Source: Deinococcus marmoris (GTDB taxonomy: Bacteria; Deinococcota; Deinococci; Deinococcales; Deinococcaceae). From it: 49,666 bases of DNA. The position numbers were made by a program, and so were the translations under genes. The stretch spans positions 1-49,666 of the forward strand of contig NZ_MSTI01000095.1 in assembly GCF_001949125.1 (NCBI RefSeq). Reading direction: 5' to 3'. The notes below the pieces were generated by a model, which searched no databases, was not told where the DNA came from, and saw nothing but the letters and a program-made list of their open reading frames with translations. Shown piece after piece: positions 8,670 to 19,687 of this stretch (position 1 is the stretch's first letter; each line of letters starts with the position of its first letter).

Positions 8670-11105
8670 ATGAAACCGGCAGATCGGCGGGGACTGAACG
8701 TGGCCCTGCTGGCGACGGTCGCCCTCGCGCTGGGTCACCTGGGCTGGGTGGCGCTGCATCCACGCGGAGCAGACGCGGACTGGCTGGTGCAGACCTTCTC
8801 GCTGGGCGTGCTGTATGCCTCGGCCCTGACCTGCTGGTACGCGGCGCGCAGCACCCCGGACACGGCCCCGACGTGGCGCTGGATGACGCTGGCGCTGGGC
8901 CTCTACGCCGTGAGCGATACCCTGTACGCCCTACTGGAATGGCGCAACGGGGCGGTCCCTTCACCATCGGTGCTGGACGCGCTTTATCTGGGGTTCTACG
9001 TGCTGTTCATCCGGGCCTGTCTGGCCCTGCCGCGCCAGCCACTGCGGCGGGCCGAGGCGTGGCGGCTGACCCTGGATGTCGGGATCGTGGTGGGTTCGCT
9101 GGCTGTGCTGCTGTGGTACGGCGCGCTGGCCTCGCTGCTGGGCGCGGCGCAGGTGACAGTGATCGGCACCCTGGTCAATCTGGCCTATCCGGTCCTCGGG
9201 CTGTGTGCGCTGGGGCTGCTGATGACCCTCCTCAGACGCCACGACCATATCGAATTGAAAGAAAGCCTGCTGGCGCTGGGCATCACCACTTTTTTGATCG
9301 GGGATACGCTGTATCTGTTCATCGATGCCAACGGCGGTTTCACGTCGGGAATCCCCGAGGAACTGCTGTGGACCTGCGGCGCGCTGCTTTTTGCCGTGGC
9401 GGCCTGGCATTCTCGCCACGCCGCGCCGCTGGGGCCTTCGCTGACGGCAGTGGCGCACGTCACCGCCCAGATCACCCGGCCCCTGTCCGCGCTGACCCCT
9501 TATCTGGGTCTGGCGGCCTGTTTCGCCCTGACACTGACCACCCACGGCGAGGTCACGCTGGCCGCCCACGGCGCAATGTGGGGCACGGCGGGCGTGACGT
9601 TGCTGGTGGCCGCCCGCCAGATCGCGGCCCTGCGGGACAACGCGGCCCTGACCGCGCAACTGGCCGCCCTGAACGCCAGCCTGGAACAGCGGGTGGTGGC
9701 CCGCACCGCCGAGGTCGAGCGGGGCCGCGCCCAACTGGAGGCCCGTGCCCGTGAGCTGGCCTGGCAGGCCGGGCACGATTCGCTGACGGGTCTGCCCAAC
9801 CGCGCCGGATTCCTGAGCGCGCTGGGCGAGGCGGTAAAGCAGCAACAACAGATGGGGCAGGAAGCCCCTGCGCTAGCCGTCCTGTTTCTGGATCTGGACG
9901 GCTTCAAGGGGGTCAACGACACGCTGGGGCATACGGTGGGAGACCAGCTCCTGATCAAGGTGGCGGCCCGGCTGCGCGGCGCGCTGCGGCCCGGCGAATT
10001 CACGGCCCGGCTGGGCGGCGACGAATTCATGGTGCTGACCTCTGGGCCGCCGCAGGCCCGCGCCGGGCAGGTGCTGGATCTGTTCGCCTCGCCCTTTGAC
10101 CTGGGAGACCGCCCGGTGAGGATCAGCGCCTCGGTGGGGGTCAGCGTCTACCCGGACAGTGGCCGGGACGCCGAGAGCCTGTACATGCACGCCGACGTCG
10201 CCATGTACGAGGCCAAGCGCGCGGGCAAGGGCGCGGCGCGCATCTTTTTGCCCCAGTCCACCCAGGCCCTGCGTCCGCGCACTGAACTGGAAGACCGGCT
10301 GCCCGGCGCGCTGGAACGCGGCGAGTTCAGGCTGTACTACCAGCCCATCTACGATGTGGCGCGGCAGGTCGTGGCGCTGGAGGCACTGCTGCGCTGGGAC
10401 AGCCCCGAACTGGGCCTGCTGTCCCCCGGCCAGTTTCTGCCGGTGATCCACGAGCGCGGGCTGGACGGAAAACTGGGTGACGGTGAACTGGGCAACTGGG
10501 TGCTGGACGAGGCCTGCGCCCAACTGGCACGCTGGCACGCGGCGGGGCACGGTGGGTTGCGGATGGCCGTGAACATCTTCCCCGCCCAGTTCAGGAGCGC
10601 GACTTTTGCCCAGACGGTGGAGGCGGCCCTCGCGCGGCATGGCCTGACGGGCGCGGCCCTGGAACTCGAGGTGACCGGGACCCTGCTCAGCGGCTGCGAG
10701 GCCCACGCTGCCGGGATGATGGACGCTCTTCAGCGCCAGGGGGTCCGGTGGTCCCTGTGCGGCTTCGGCGTGCAGACTTCGGCCCTGTCGCCGCTGCTGA
10801 AGCTGCCTGTCGGGGTTCTCAAGCTGGACCGCAGCCTGATCGGCGCGCTGGACGGTCCGCTGGACGGCCAGGAACAGGCCCGCCGCGCCGTGGGGGCCAT
10901 CACCGCCCTGGCCGGGGCACTGGGCCTGAGCGTGGTGGCCGAGGGCATCGAAACCCGCGCGCAGTGGGCGGCAGTCACCGATCTGGGATGCGCTTACAGC
11001 CAGGGCTTCTGGCTGGGCCACCCCCAGAACGTGGCCAGAACAGCCGAGCGCCTGGGCCGAGCGTCCGGGCATCCACCCGACTCCACTCCGGTCATCCCGT
11101 CCTAG
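8670..11105 (+). CDS. Membrane GGDEF-EAL protein with degenerate EAL site
   Basis: The 811-residue protein has about eight N-terminal membrane helices (to about residue 320), a coiled-coil linker (LTAQLAALNASLEQRVVARTAEVERGRAQLEARARELAWQ), a GGDEF domain (about 365-530) and an EAL domain (about 545-800). The GGDEF motif is intact (L-GGDEF-M at 449-453), so diguanylate cyclase activity is plausible; the inhibitory-site RxxD is RPGE (440-443). In the EAL domain the E-A-L motif (571-573), KLDRSLI and VVAEGIET are present, but the usual DDFG is CGFG (697-700): both catalytic aspartates are gone. It probably makes or senses c-di-GMP rather than degrading it. The ATG at 8670 follows GGAGG at 5 bases. 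Confidence 0.9.
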   Translation: MKPADRRGLNVALLATVALALGHLGWVALHPRGADADWLVQTFSLGVLYASALTCWYAARSTPDTAPTWRWMTLALGLYAVSDTLYALLEWRNGAVPSPSVLDALYLGFYVLFIRACLALPRQPLRRAEAWRLTLDVGIVVGSLAVLLWYGALASLLGAAQVTVIGTLVNLAYPVLGLCALGLLMTLLRRHDHIELKESLLALGITTFLIGDTLYLFIDANGGFTSGIPEELLWTCGALLFAVAAWHSRHAAPLGPSLTAVAHVTAQITRPLSALTPYLGLAACFALTLTTHGEVTLAAHGAMWGTAGVTLLVAARQIAALRDNAALTAQLAALNASLEQRVVARTAEVERGRAQLEARARELAWQAGHDSLTGLPNRAGFLSALGEAVKQQQQMGQEAPALAVLFLDLDGFKGVNDTLGHTVGDQLLIKVAARLRGALRPGEFTARLGGDEFMVLTSGPPQARAGQVLDLFASPFDLGDRPVRISASVGVSVYPDSGRDAESLYMHADVAMYEAKRAGKGAARIFLPQSTQALRPRTELEDRLPGALERGEFRLYYQPIYDVARQVVALEALLRWDSPELGLLSPGQFLPVIHERGLDGKLGDGELGNWVLDEACAQLARWHAAGHGGLRMAVNIFPAQFRSATFAQTVEAALARHGLTGAALELEVTGTLLSGCEAHAAGMMDALQRQGVRWSLCGFGVQTSALSPLLKLPVGVLKLDRSLIGALDGPLDGQEQARRAVGAITALAGALGLSVVAEGIETRAQWAAVTDLGCAYSQGFWLGHPQNVARTAERLGRASGHPPDSTPVIPS

Positions 11106-11154
11106 ATTCCGTCTGCTTGCGGGTGGGTATCGGCTGGCGCTCGGATTTGCACCC

Positions 11155-11183
11155 TTGACCGATGCCCTCCCAACACTTATAGT
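11155..11183 (+). promoter_or_regulatory. Promoter of tRNA-Pro
   Basis: TTGACC (11155-11160) and TATAGT (11178-11183) are 17 bases apart, ending 15 bases before the tRNA 5' end. Confidence 0.85.
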
Positions 11184-11198
11184 TCTGAGGCTGGGAAT

Positions 11199-11278
<80 letters not shown>

Positions 11279-11306
11279 TCGAGTTCACAGGGTCCCTCCT
11301 GATCAG

Positions 11307-11344
11307 ATCTGCGGAAGCCGTTAAACGCTTTCGCAGATTTTTTT
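11307..11344 (+). terminator. Terminator of tRNA-Pro
   Basis: ATCTGCGGAAGC pairs with GCTTTCGCAGAT (one mismatch), followed by a run of T. It lies about 30 bases after the tRNA. Confidence 0.88.
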
Positions 11345-11426
11345 GGTGCATTGGCTGTCGATAAACTGGGGACAGTGGGTTGCACCGTCCAGACAGCGTG
11401 GGCCAGATGCTCTAGGCTAGGCCCAA

Positions 11427-12569
<1,143 letters not shown>

Positions 12570-12669
12570 GCCGACTGGGATCTGGTGCGAGCAGGCTTCT
12601 GCACAGTGAGCTTCTGTGCCGGGGGCTTTTGTAAGCGCCAGATCAGCGGGCTTCCCTTAAGATGGGGGC

Positions 12670-13167
12670 ATGAGACCACCCGGACTGGCGCGAATCGGAA
12701 TGATGCTGTGCGGTCTGGGACTGGCGGGCTGCGGTTCGCTGGGGAACGCGCCGACACCACTGGCCGGGGACCTGTTGAGCGCCCCCACCACCCTGAATCT
12801 GGGCGGGCGACTGCTGGGTCTCACGGCGGCCCCGCAACTGGTCCAGGAAGCAGACCGCTTCAGCGTGCGCGTCAATGTGGAAGCCAGTGCCCTGGCGGGT
12901 GGCCCAGCCGCAACCGATCCCCTGAAAGTCATAGGGATTTACGTCTTCACCGGAGCGGGGCTGTGGCAATCGCCCCGGCTCAGCGATTTCTCGAGGGCCA
13001 GCAACTGCTCCACGCAGGTGTGCGCCTGGGGCAGCGGCAGCGCAAACGGCTTCACGGCAGGCGAGGACGTGCGCGTGATCGCCCAGCTTAGAGACGCCAG
13101 CGGCAAGACCTACTGGCTGCGCGACGCCCGGAGCCAGAACGTCGTTGCAAAACCGCTGATCCGCTAA
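12670..13167 (+). CDS. Predicted lipoprotein of unknown function
   Basis: The 165-residue protein starts with an 18-20 residue signal sequence ending in the lipobox LAG-C (LGLAGCGSL, Cys at about residue 21), so it should be lipid-anchored on the outside of the plasma membrane. The mature part looks beta-rich and contains one further cysteine pair (NCSTQVCAW) that may form a disulfide. I do not recognise the family. TAAGAT lies 6 bases before the ATG (leaderless). It converges on an HD-domain gene with only 15 bases between. Confidence 0.8.
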   Translation: MRPPGLARIGMMLCGLGLAGCGSLGNAPTPLAGDLLSAPTTLNLGGRLLGLTAAPQLVQEADRFSVRVNVEASALAGGPAATDPLKVIGIYVFTGAGLWQSPRLSDFSRASNCSTQVCAWGSGSANGFTAGEDVRVIAQLRDASGKTYWLRDARSQNVVAKPLIR

Positions 13168-13182
13168 AGCTCTTCCCAGAAT

Positions 13183-13698
13183 TTATTCCTGATCGTCGTA
13201 GTGGTGCAGCAGGGCCGCGTCCGGTTCGCTGCCGGGTTGGTGGTGCAGGGCCACCAGCCGGGCCACCCTTATCCTGGCCCCGGCGTGGGTCAGCAGTGTG
13301 GCTCCCAGTTCCGGGTGCTGCGCGCGGATGCCCAGCGCCCCCACAGGCGGCAGCCAGCGCGCCAGCCGGGTGGGCACCAGCCCCACCACCACGCGCTCGG
13401 TCACGCGGTACGGGCGGATGCTCTTGCCGCAGTCGTGCAGCAGGGCGGCGGCCACCAGTTCCGGGGCCGCGCCCGGATGCTCACGCAGCAGGTGCAGGGT
13501 CACGCGGCAGGCGTGTTCGCGGTCACGGGGGTCCATGCCCGCGTAGACCCGCGCCTCGCCGGGCGTCAGGTGGGTCAGCGCCCAGGCGTCGTCCGGGTGG
13601 GCATCCACGGCCCGCACGCTGCGCGCCAGCCGCCGCACCTTGGCCGCGTAACCCAGCGCCTTGCGGCCTATACGGTCAGACAGGCGCAGGGGTTTCAT
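13183..13698 (-). CDS. HD-domain protein (putative phosphohydrolase)
   Basis: The 171-residue protein has the metal-binding pattern of the HD superfamily: an upstream His ([15 protein letters not shown]), the HD pair in [11 protein letters not shown], and a later His ([14 protein letters not shown]). Such domains hydrolyse nucleotides or other phosphomonoesters; the substrate is unknown. The ATG at 13698 is preferred over one at 13755 because a TATTCT box lies 7 bases before it (leaderless), and the extra N-terminal residues would be unlike the family. Confidence 0.85.
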   Translation of the reverse strand: MKPLRLSDRIGRKALGYAAKVRRLARSVRAVDAHPDDAWALTHLTPGEARVYAGMDPRDREHACRVTLHLLREHPGAAPELVAAALLHDCGKSIRPYRVTERVVVGLVPTRLARWLPPVGALGIRAQHPELGATLLTHAGARIRVARLVALHHQPGSEPDAALLHHYDDQE

Positions 13699-13734
13699 GG
13701 AAAGCAGAATAGTGGAAAGCAGCCCCTGGAACCG

Positions 13735-13774
13735 CAAGAAAAGAGCGGGAGGCAAGCCCGATCAGCCGCCTCCC
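13735..13774 (-). terminator. Terminator of trxB
   Basis: On the minus strand GGGAGGC (13774-13768) pairs with GCCTCCC (13753-13747) and is followed by GCTCTTTTCTT, starting 21 bases after the trxB stop. Confidence 0.75.
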
Positions 13775-13794
13775 ACCCGCCCGAGCCATGAAGT

Positions 13795-14772
<978 letters not shown>

Positions 14773-14829
14773 GAGAAAAGCGTACCACTGCCCACCAGAG
14801 AAGTTGGTTAAGCACGCACAGTTTACTTT

Positions 14830-15267
14830 TTAAAGCATGGGCGATAGAAAGGCCGCCGGGCGGATGTACTGCCGCCAGCTTTCCAGCGAGCGAAACACCA
14901 CGCGCGGCGGACGCTGGGCGCTGAACTGTGCCTGACGGTAGCCGGGGCCAAAGCGACGCGCAGTCCAGTCCTCATGGGCCTGCAAGGTGGGCCGGAGAAG
15001 CTGGCGTGCAAACCCTGCGGGAATGGGCCGTCCATTCAGGGTGTAGCTCCGGGTGCGCCGGTTGAACTGCAACAGGTCTGATTCCTGCCGAAAAGACAGG
15101 CCCGAACTGTGCAGGCTCAGGTGGTCCAGAACATAGGTGCTGCTGCCCTGGGACGCTGGACGTTTCCGAAAACCACGCAACAGCAGGTGGCCCTGCCGGG
15201 CGTCCAGACCCAGCAGCCAGAACTGGACGGTCAGGGGGCAGGGGGGCCGCAGATCGATGCTTGTCAT
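14830..15267 (-). CDS. Unknown protein divergent from the COG0523 GTPase
   Basis: I do not recognise this 145-residue protein. It is rich in Arg, Leu and Gln, has no signal peptide or membrane segment, and lacks Cys/His metal motifs (one Cys near the N-terminus, PPCPLT). Segments such as [24 protein letters not shown] and [28 protein letters not shown] suggest a small alpha/beta fold. Its ATG is only 31 bases from that of the divergent GTPase gene, and the shared region holds a Zur-like dyad, so it is probably part of the zinc-limitation response. A TATACT box 12 bases upstream could serve it. Confidence 0.65.
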   Translation of the reverse strand: MTSIDLRPPCPLTVQFWLLGLDARQGHLLLRGFRKRPASQGSSTYVLDHLSLHSSGLSFRQESDLLQFNRRTRSYTLNGRPIPAGFARQLLRPTLQAHEDWTARRFGPGYRQAQFSAQRPPRVVFRSLESWRQYIRPAAFLSPML

Positions 15268-15293
15268 GTTATTGATAATAGTATATCATTACC
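15261..15293 (+). promoter_or_regulatory. Zur-like operator over the promoter of the COG0523 GTPase gene
   Basis: TTGTCA (15261-15266) and TATCAT (15284-15289) are 17 bases apart and lead to the ATG at 15299. Across this lies an AT-rich dyad, 15268-15293, with half-sites TTGATA and TATCA inside G(T/G)TA-rich outer arms. It is in a GC-rich genome and between metal genes. The shape agrees with Zur/Fur-family boxes (TGATA...TATCA). The assignment to Zur rests on the downstream genes. Confidence 0.65.
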
Positions 15294-15298
15294 AATCG

Positions 15299-16354
15299 AT
15301 GACCTTCCCTGCCTCTCCATCTGTGCCCATCACCGTGCTGTGCGGTTTTCTGGGCGCGGGCAAGACCACGCTGCTCAACCACCTGATCCGCCAGTCCGGC
15401 GGTAAGAAAATCGCTGTGATCGTCAACGAATTCGGCGCAGTCAACATCGACGCCAGTCTGGTGGTCAAGACCGACGAGCAGACGATTGAGCTGTCCAACG
15501 GCTGCATCTGCTGCACGCTGCGCGGCGATCTGCTGCTGGCCGTGGAAGACCTGCTGGACACCCGCACGCTGGACGCCATCCTGATCGAGTCCACCGGAAT
15601 CGGTGAGCCGCTGCCCATCGCCCAGAGCTTCTGCCTGACCCCCGAGGAACTGGAGATCGAACCCGAACCCGGTCAGGCGGCCATTCCTAATCTGCTGGGG
15701 CGGGTGCATGTGGACGCGATGGTGACGGTGGTGGACAGCGCCCAGTTCTTTGACCTCTGGAACCGCCAGGACACCATTCCCGGCGACGACTTCGAGCGGG
15801 GCTTCGGGGAACTGCTGGCCGAGCAACTCGAATTCGCCGACATCGTGGTGCTGAACAAAACCGATCTGGCTGCCCCGGACGACGTACAACAACTGCGCGA
15901 ACTGGTGGGCATCACCAATCCACGCGCCCGCCTGCTGGACGCCCGGCAGGGTCAGGTGGACGTGGCCGAGGTGCTAGACGTGGGGCTGTTCGACTTTGAT
16001 CAGGCCAGTCAGATGGACGCCTGGATGGCCGAACTGGAAAAGGAACACACCCCCGAATCCGAGACCTACGGCCTGGGCACCCACATCTACCGCGCGGCCC
16101 AGCCCTTCGATTCGGCGGCCCTGCAAAAGGTGCTGGTGGGAGGTCTGCCCCGGAACGTGATTCGCAGCAAGGGCTGGGTCAACCTGGGCGACGGCGTGGC
16201 CACCCTGTGGAACCACACCGGGCGGCAACTGGCGCTAGAAACCGCCGGAGAATGGCATGACCCCGCCGAGGCATTCAGCGAGATTGTATTCATCGGACGT
16301 GATCTGGACGGGGCCGAGCTTGACCGGCTGCTGGAAGGGGCCGTCTCGCGCTGA
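15299..16354 (+). CDS. COG0523/CobW-family zinc metallochaperone GTPase
   Basis: The 351-residue GTPase has Walker [10 protein letters not shown] (about 14-22), the invariant metal-binding C-I-C-C motif ([12 protein letters not shown], about 80-90), ESTGIGEP (Walker B region) and NKTDL (guanine specificity). Its C-terminal CobW_C domain carries ...[23 protein letters not shown]0523 proteins of this type insert zinc into client proteins and are usually induced when zinc is scarce. The ATG at 15299 is set by the -10 box TATCAT 9 bases before it. It is followed by rpmB and a ZnuA-like gene, and a Zur-like box covers its promoter, so a role in zinc supply is well supported. Confidence 0.92.
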   Translation: MTFPASPSVPITVLCGFLGAGKTTLLNHLIRQSGGKKIAVIVNEFGAVNIDASLVVKTDEQTIELSNGCICCTLRGDLLLAVEDLLDTRTLDAILIESTGIGEPLPIAQSFCLTPEELEIEPEPGQAAIPNLLGRVHVDAMVTVVDSAQFFDLWNRQDTIPGDDFERGFGELLAEQLEFADIVVLNKTDLAAPDDVQQLRELVGITNPRARLLDARQGQVDVAEVLDVGLFDFDQASQMDAWMAELEKEHTPESETYGLGTHIYRAAQPFDSAALQKVLVGGLPRNVIRSKGWVNLGDGVATLWNHTGRQLALETAGEWHDPAEAFSEIVFIGRDLDGAELDRLLEGAVSR

Positions 16355-16402
16355 TCTCTGCCGCCCTTTTTTCCCTCCCCAACATCTCCAAAGGAGTTTC
16401 AA

Positions 16403-16648
16403 ATGAGCCGTGAATGTTATCTGACAGGCAAGAAGAATCTGGTGGTCAACAGTGTGATCCGGCGCGGCAAGGCGCGGGCGGCGGGCGGGGTGGGCCGCAA
16501 GGTCACGGGCGTCAGCAAGCGGGTGCAGAAGGCCAACCTGCAAAAACGCACCATCCGCGAGGGTGGCGTGGTGAAGACCGTCTGGCTCAGCGCCCACGCC
16601 CTGCGGACGCTGGTGCGCGGCGGCTTCAAGCAAGTGGAGTTGCTGTGA
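16403..16648 (+). CDS. rpmB: 50S ribosomal protein L28 (zinc-free form)
   Basis: The 81-residue basic protein begins [29 protein letters not shown] and contains [22 protein letters not shown] and [11 protein letters not shown], the L28 pattern. Only one cysteine is present, so the zinc-ribbon of C+ L28 proteins is missing. AAAGGAG lies 8 bases before the ATG. Its place between a COG0523 GTPase and a zinc-binding protein is that of Zur-controlled, zinc-independent ribosomal paralogues; whether a second, zinc-binding L28 exists elsewhere cannot be seen here. Its stop overlaps the next start. Confidence 0.93.
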   Translation: MSRECYLTGKKNLVVNSVIRRGKARAAGGVGRKVTGVSKRVQKANLQKRTIREGGVVKTVWLSAHALRTLVRGGFKQVELL

Positions 16649-17538
16649 GGGGTCTGATTATTCTGGGTCTGCTGGGACTGGCGAGCGCTCAGGCCGCGCC
16701 CCTGCAAGTCAGCGTGTCCAACAGCATCCTGGCCGATTTCGTGCGGAATGTCGGCGGCGCGCGGGTCAGCATCAACGAGATCGTGCCTGTCGGGGCCGAT
16801 CCGCACAGCTTTCAGCCCTCTGCCAGCGTGATCCGGGGTCTGGCGGGCAGCCGGGTGCTGTTCGTCAACGGGGCGGGGCTGGAGCCGTGGCTGCCGCAGG
16901 TGCGCGCCTCCGCACCGTCGGTGCCCGTCCGCACCGTGACGGACGGCCTGAAACTGCGTGCAGGTGGCGCAGAGGCAGGCGAGGAACATGCCGGAGAAGA
17001 ACACAGCGACTTCGATCCGCACGCGTGGTGGGATCTGGGGCTGGCGGCGGGCTATGTGAAAAATATCCAGAGCGTGCTGACGGCCCTCGACCCGGCAGGC
17101 AAGGCCAGTTATGCCAGTAACACCGCCGCTTACCTGGGGAAGCTGAGTGAGGCCGATGCCTACGCGAAAAAGCAGTTTGCCACCCTGCCCGCCAGCAAAC
17201 GCCAGATCGTGACCAACCACGACGCCCTGAATTACTTTGCCGCCCGCTACGGCCTGAAGCTGGTGGGCGCGGTGATTCCCGGCCTCAGCACCGAGCGCGA
17301 GCCGAGTGCGCGCGAACTGGCGACGCTGATCACGGCGGTTAAAAAGAGCGGCGCAAAGGTGATCTTCACCGAGAACACGGTAAACGTCCGTCTGGCGCAG
17401 GCGCTGGCCAAAGAAACAGGCGCGAGGATTGCCCCGCCGCTGTACACCGACGCGCTGGGACCGAAAGGCAGCGCGGGCGGGACGTTCCTGAAGGCGCTGC
17501 GCTTCAACGTGGATGAGATGGTAGGGGCGCTGAAATAA
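16645..17538 (+). CDS. znuA: Zinc ABC transporter substrate-binding protein, ZnuA-like
   Basis: The 297-residue secreted binding protein belongs to cluster 9 (ZnuA/MntC/PsaA). It has a short signal peptide ([17 protein letters not shown]), and three ligand-type histidines in [15 protein letters not shown] and TNHDALNYF, with an acidic residue in YTDALG completing the site. A short His/Glu loop ([14 protein letters not shown]) resembles the zinc-specific His-rich loop of ZnuA. The GTG start overlaps the rpmB stop as GTGA. The ATPase and permease it needs may be those at 20648-22444. Zinc is favoured by context; manganese cannot be excluded. Confidence 0.88.
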   Translation: MRGLIILGLLGLASAQAAPLQVSVSNSILADFVRNVGGARVSINEIVPVGADPHSFQPSASVIRGLAGSRVLFVNGAGLEPWLPQVRASAPSVPVRTVTDGLKLRAGGAEAGEEHAGEEHSDFDPHAWWDLGLAAGYVKNIQSVLTALDPAGKASYASNTAAYLGKLSEADAYAKKQFATLPASKRQIVTNHDALNYFAARYGLKLVGAVIPGLSTEREPSARELATLITAVKKSGAKVIFTENTVNVRLAQALAKETGARIAPPLYTDALGPKGSAGGTFLKALRFNVDEMVGALK

Positions 17539-17576
17539 CAGGAGCGCCGTTTGACTTGCGCTTGCTCCGAGTGAAT

Positions 17577-17617
17577 CAACAGACCTGCCCCGCGTGACTT
17601 GCGGGGCAGGTCTGTTG
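17577..17617. terminator. Long perfect hairpin between convergent genes
   Basis: A 17-bp perfect stem (17577-17593 with 17601-17617) has a 7-base loop. It sits midway between the znuA stop and the convergent gene ending at 17655. There is no T-run on either side, so if it terminates transcription it does so by stem strength or with help from a factor. Confidence 0.6.
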
Positions 17618-17654
17618 ACTGGGTTCCATGCTGGTGGACTGCGCCGCGCTCTGC

Positions 17655-17969
17655 CTATCTGGCCAGCCAGCCCCAGCCGCGCAGGTGGGTTTCAAAATCC
17701 TCCAGCAGTGCGCGTCCCCCTGCCTGCTCGTCGTCAGGCAGGGAGGCGAGCCAGACCTTCGCCCCGGCTTCCGGGAAAGCTGCGCCAAGGACCGGATCGC
17801 CGAGCGCGTCGCCCAGGGCTTCCAGCCACGCCTCGGACCGGACTTTACGCCACGGCTCCTGGCGGGTCAGCTCATTGATAAAATCCTCGGCAGCGTCCGA
17901 GAAGCGGGCCGGGCGGCCCACGATCCACGGCGCACTGGTGCGCGGCCAGGTGGTCACGTGGGCGGTCAT
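17655..17969 (-). CDS. Small protein coupled to the phoX-type gene
   Basis: The 104-residue acidic, Trp-rich protein (MTAHVTTWPRTSAPWIVGRPARF...) has no signal peptide or membrane helix and no family I recognise. Its ATG (17969-17967) overlaps the stop codon of the PhoX-type gene (ATGA), which points to a joint function or at least joint expression. Predicted helices contain FSDAAEDFINELTR and SEAWLEALGDALGD. It could be an accessory or chaperone of the Tat-exported phosphatase, but that is only inferred from position. Confidence 0.7.
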   Translation of the reverse strand: MTAHVTTWPRTSAPWIVGRPARFSDAAEDFINELTRQEPWRKVRSEAWLEALGDALGDPVLGAAFPEAGAKVWLASLPDDEQAGGRALLEDFETHLRGWGWLAR

Positions 17970-19666
17970 GCGGTCCAGCCTGGGAAGCCCTCGATGGCCA
18001 CTAGCGTGGGCCGGGGCACCTTGCTGCCCTGCGCCGCCGCGAAGTTGCTGGTCAGTTTGTCCAGGCTCTCGCTGTCCTCGCCAGGATGCTGAACGGACAA
18101 GAACAGCGTCTTGCCGTCGGGCGAGAATACTGGGCCAGTCATTTCGGCATCTATCGGGCCGACGGCAAAACGGTAGGCCTTGCCCGCGTCCGGCCCCTCT
18201 GTGGGGAAGAAGAACATGGCGTTGTTGCCGTGGTACTCCTTGATCGGGTTGGTGCCCAGATCGCTGTTGTCCGTCACCATCCACAGGTTGCCGTAAGGAT
18301 CGAACACCAGGTTGTCGGGGCTGGCAAAACCGCTCTGCGGGCCGCCGTAGGCGAAGACTTCCCACAGAAATTTCTCGGCGGTCAGGTCATCCCTGTCTTC
18401 ACGGAATTTGATGATGTGGCCGAAGTAGTTGCCGTGCTTGCTGTTGTTGGTCAGCGCGGCGTACACCTCGCCTGTGCGCGGGTGAATTTCAATATCTTCC
18501 GGGCGGTCAACGGGCGTGCCGCCAATCGCCAGTGCGCTGGCGCGGGCGTCGGCCAGCACCTCGGCCTGACCCGCAAACAGGGCCTTGCCCGCGTCATCTT
18601 TGGCCTCTTGCAGTTTCTTGTTCCTGTCGTAGTCCAGCAAAATCCAGGTGCCGTTGCCGAAGTTGGCAACGTACAGATCGCCCTCTGCCAGCAGATCACG
18701 GTTGGCGGCGCGGTTGGCCGGGTTGTACTTGCCCCGACTGACAAATTTATAGATACATGCGTCCTGCATGTCGTCGCCCATGTACACCACCACGCGGCCA
18801 TCCTGGGCCACTTTCACGGCGGCGTTCTCATGCCGAAATCGGCCCATCGCGGTGCGTTTTTTGGGCATCCAGTCGGCATCAAACGGGTCAATCTCCGTGA
18901 CCCAGCCCTGGTGCATGGCCTCGTAGCCGCTGCCCGGCCAGGCTTTGGTATAGCCGTCCACGTTTTCCTCGCAGGTCAGCAAAGTTCCCCACGGCGTCTG
19001 ACCGCCGGAGCAGTTGCCCACCGAACCGCTGACCACGGTGGCTCCCTTGACCGGCGCAGTGCCGCGCACCGGGCCAGTCAGCTCGATTTTGGTCATGGCG
19101 TCGATCCGGCGGTTGCGGGCGTCGGGAATCACCTTCCAGGTCTGGCCGTCCTTGCGAACCCGCACCACGCTCACGCCCACCGATTCCATTTCCTTTTTGA
19201 TCTGGGCCGGGGTGCGCTCTTTGGTATTGCCGCCCACGAACAGGGGATTGACGTATTCGTGGTTGATGGTGAGCAGGGCGTCGGTGGCGCTTTGTCCCCC
19301 GGTCAGCATGTCTGCCGGGAAGTAACCAATAAAATCATGGTTGAAGCCGATTTCGCGGCCATCCGCCGTGAACGTTTCCCCCCACGGGGCCAGCACCTGG
19401 AAGCGGTAGCCCGCAGGCAGGGTCATCGTATCGGCGCGGGTTGGCTCAATGGGCCGGAAAGGTGCCACCGTCTGCGGCTTGAGTCTGGTGGGATCGGCAT
19501 TGACGGGCGCGCCATTGTTGGCTGCCGCCTGTGCGTCACTGAACGCGACGGGCAGTGTCAGGGCCGCTGCGCTCGCCGCCGCCGTTCCCAGGACATTGCG
19601 GCGCGTGATCTTGGCGTCCAGGAGGCGATGCCATAAGCTCTGCTGCGGCTGAGGTTGTGATGTCAT
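17966..19666 (-). CDS. phoX: PhoX-type alkaline phosphatase (Tat-exported)
   Basis: The 566-residue protein has a twin-arginine signal (ITRRNVLGTAAASAAALTLPVA, RR at 22-23), so it is exported folded by Tat. The mature part shows PhoX/DUF839 landmarks: ALLTINHEYVNP, GNCSGGQTPWGTLLTCEEN with C219 at the position of the iron-ligand cysteine, RFRHENAAV, YMGDD, RPEDIEIHP and the C-terminal LFLSVQHPGE. PhoX enzymes are Fe/Ca-dependent phosphomonoesterases that free phosphate from organic phosphate. Four CTGA repeats with an 11-bp period lie upstream, suggesting phosphate control. The downstream 104-residue gene overlaps by 4 bases. Confidence 0.88.
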   Translation of the reverse strand: MTSQPQPQQSLWHRLLDAKITRRNVLGTAAASAAALTLPVAFSDAQAAANNGAPVNADPTRLKPQTVAPFRPIEPTRADTMTLPAGYRFQVLAPWGETFTADGREIGFNHDFIGYFPADMLTGGQSATDALLTINHEYVNPLFVGGNTKERTPAQIKKEMESVGVSVVRVRKDGQTWKVIPDARNRRIDAMTKIELTGPVRGTAPVKGATVVSGSVGNCSGGQTPWGTLLTCEENVDGYTKAWPGSGYEAMHQGWVTEIDPFDADWMPKKRTAMGRFRHENAAVKVAQDGRVVVYMGDDMQDACIYKFVSRGKYNPANRAANRDLLAEGDLYVANFGNGTWILLDYDRNKKLQEAKDDAGKALFAGQAEVLADARASALAIGGTPVDRPEDIEIHPRTGEVYAALTNNSKHGNYFGHIIKFREDRDDLTAEKFLWEVFAYGGPQSGFASPDNLVFDPYGNLWMVTDNSDLGTNPIKEYHGNNAMFFFPTEGPDAGKAYRFAVGPIDAEMTGPVFSPDGKTLFLSVQHPGEDSESLDKLTSNFAAAQGSKVPRPTLVAIEGFPGWTA

Positions 19667-19687
19667 GAAACCCAGTCTGGAGGCGAC

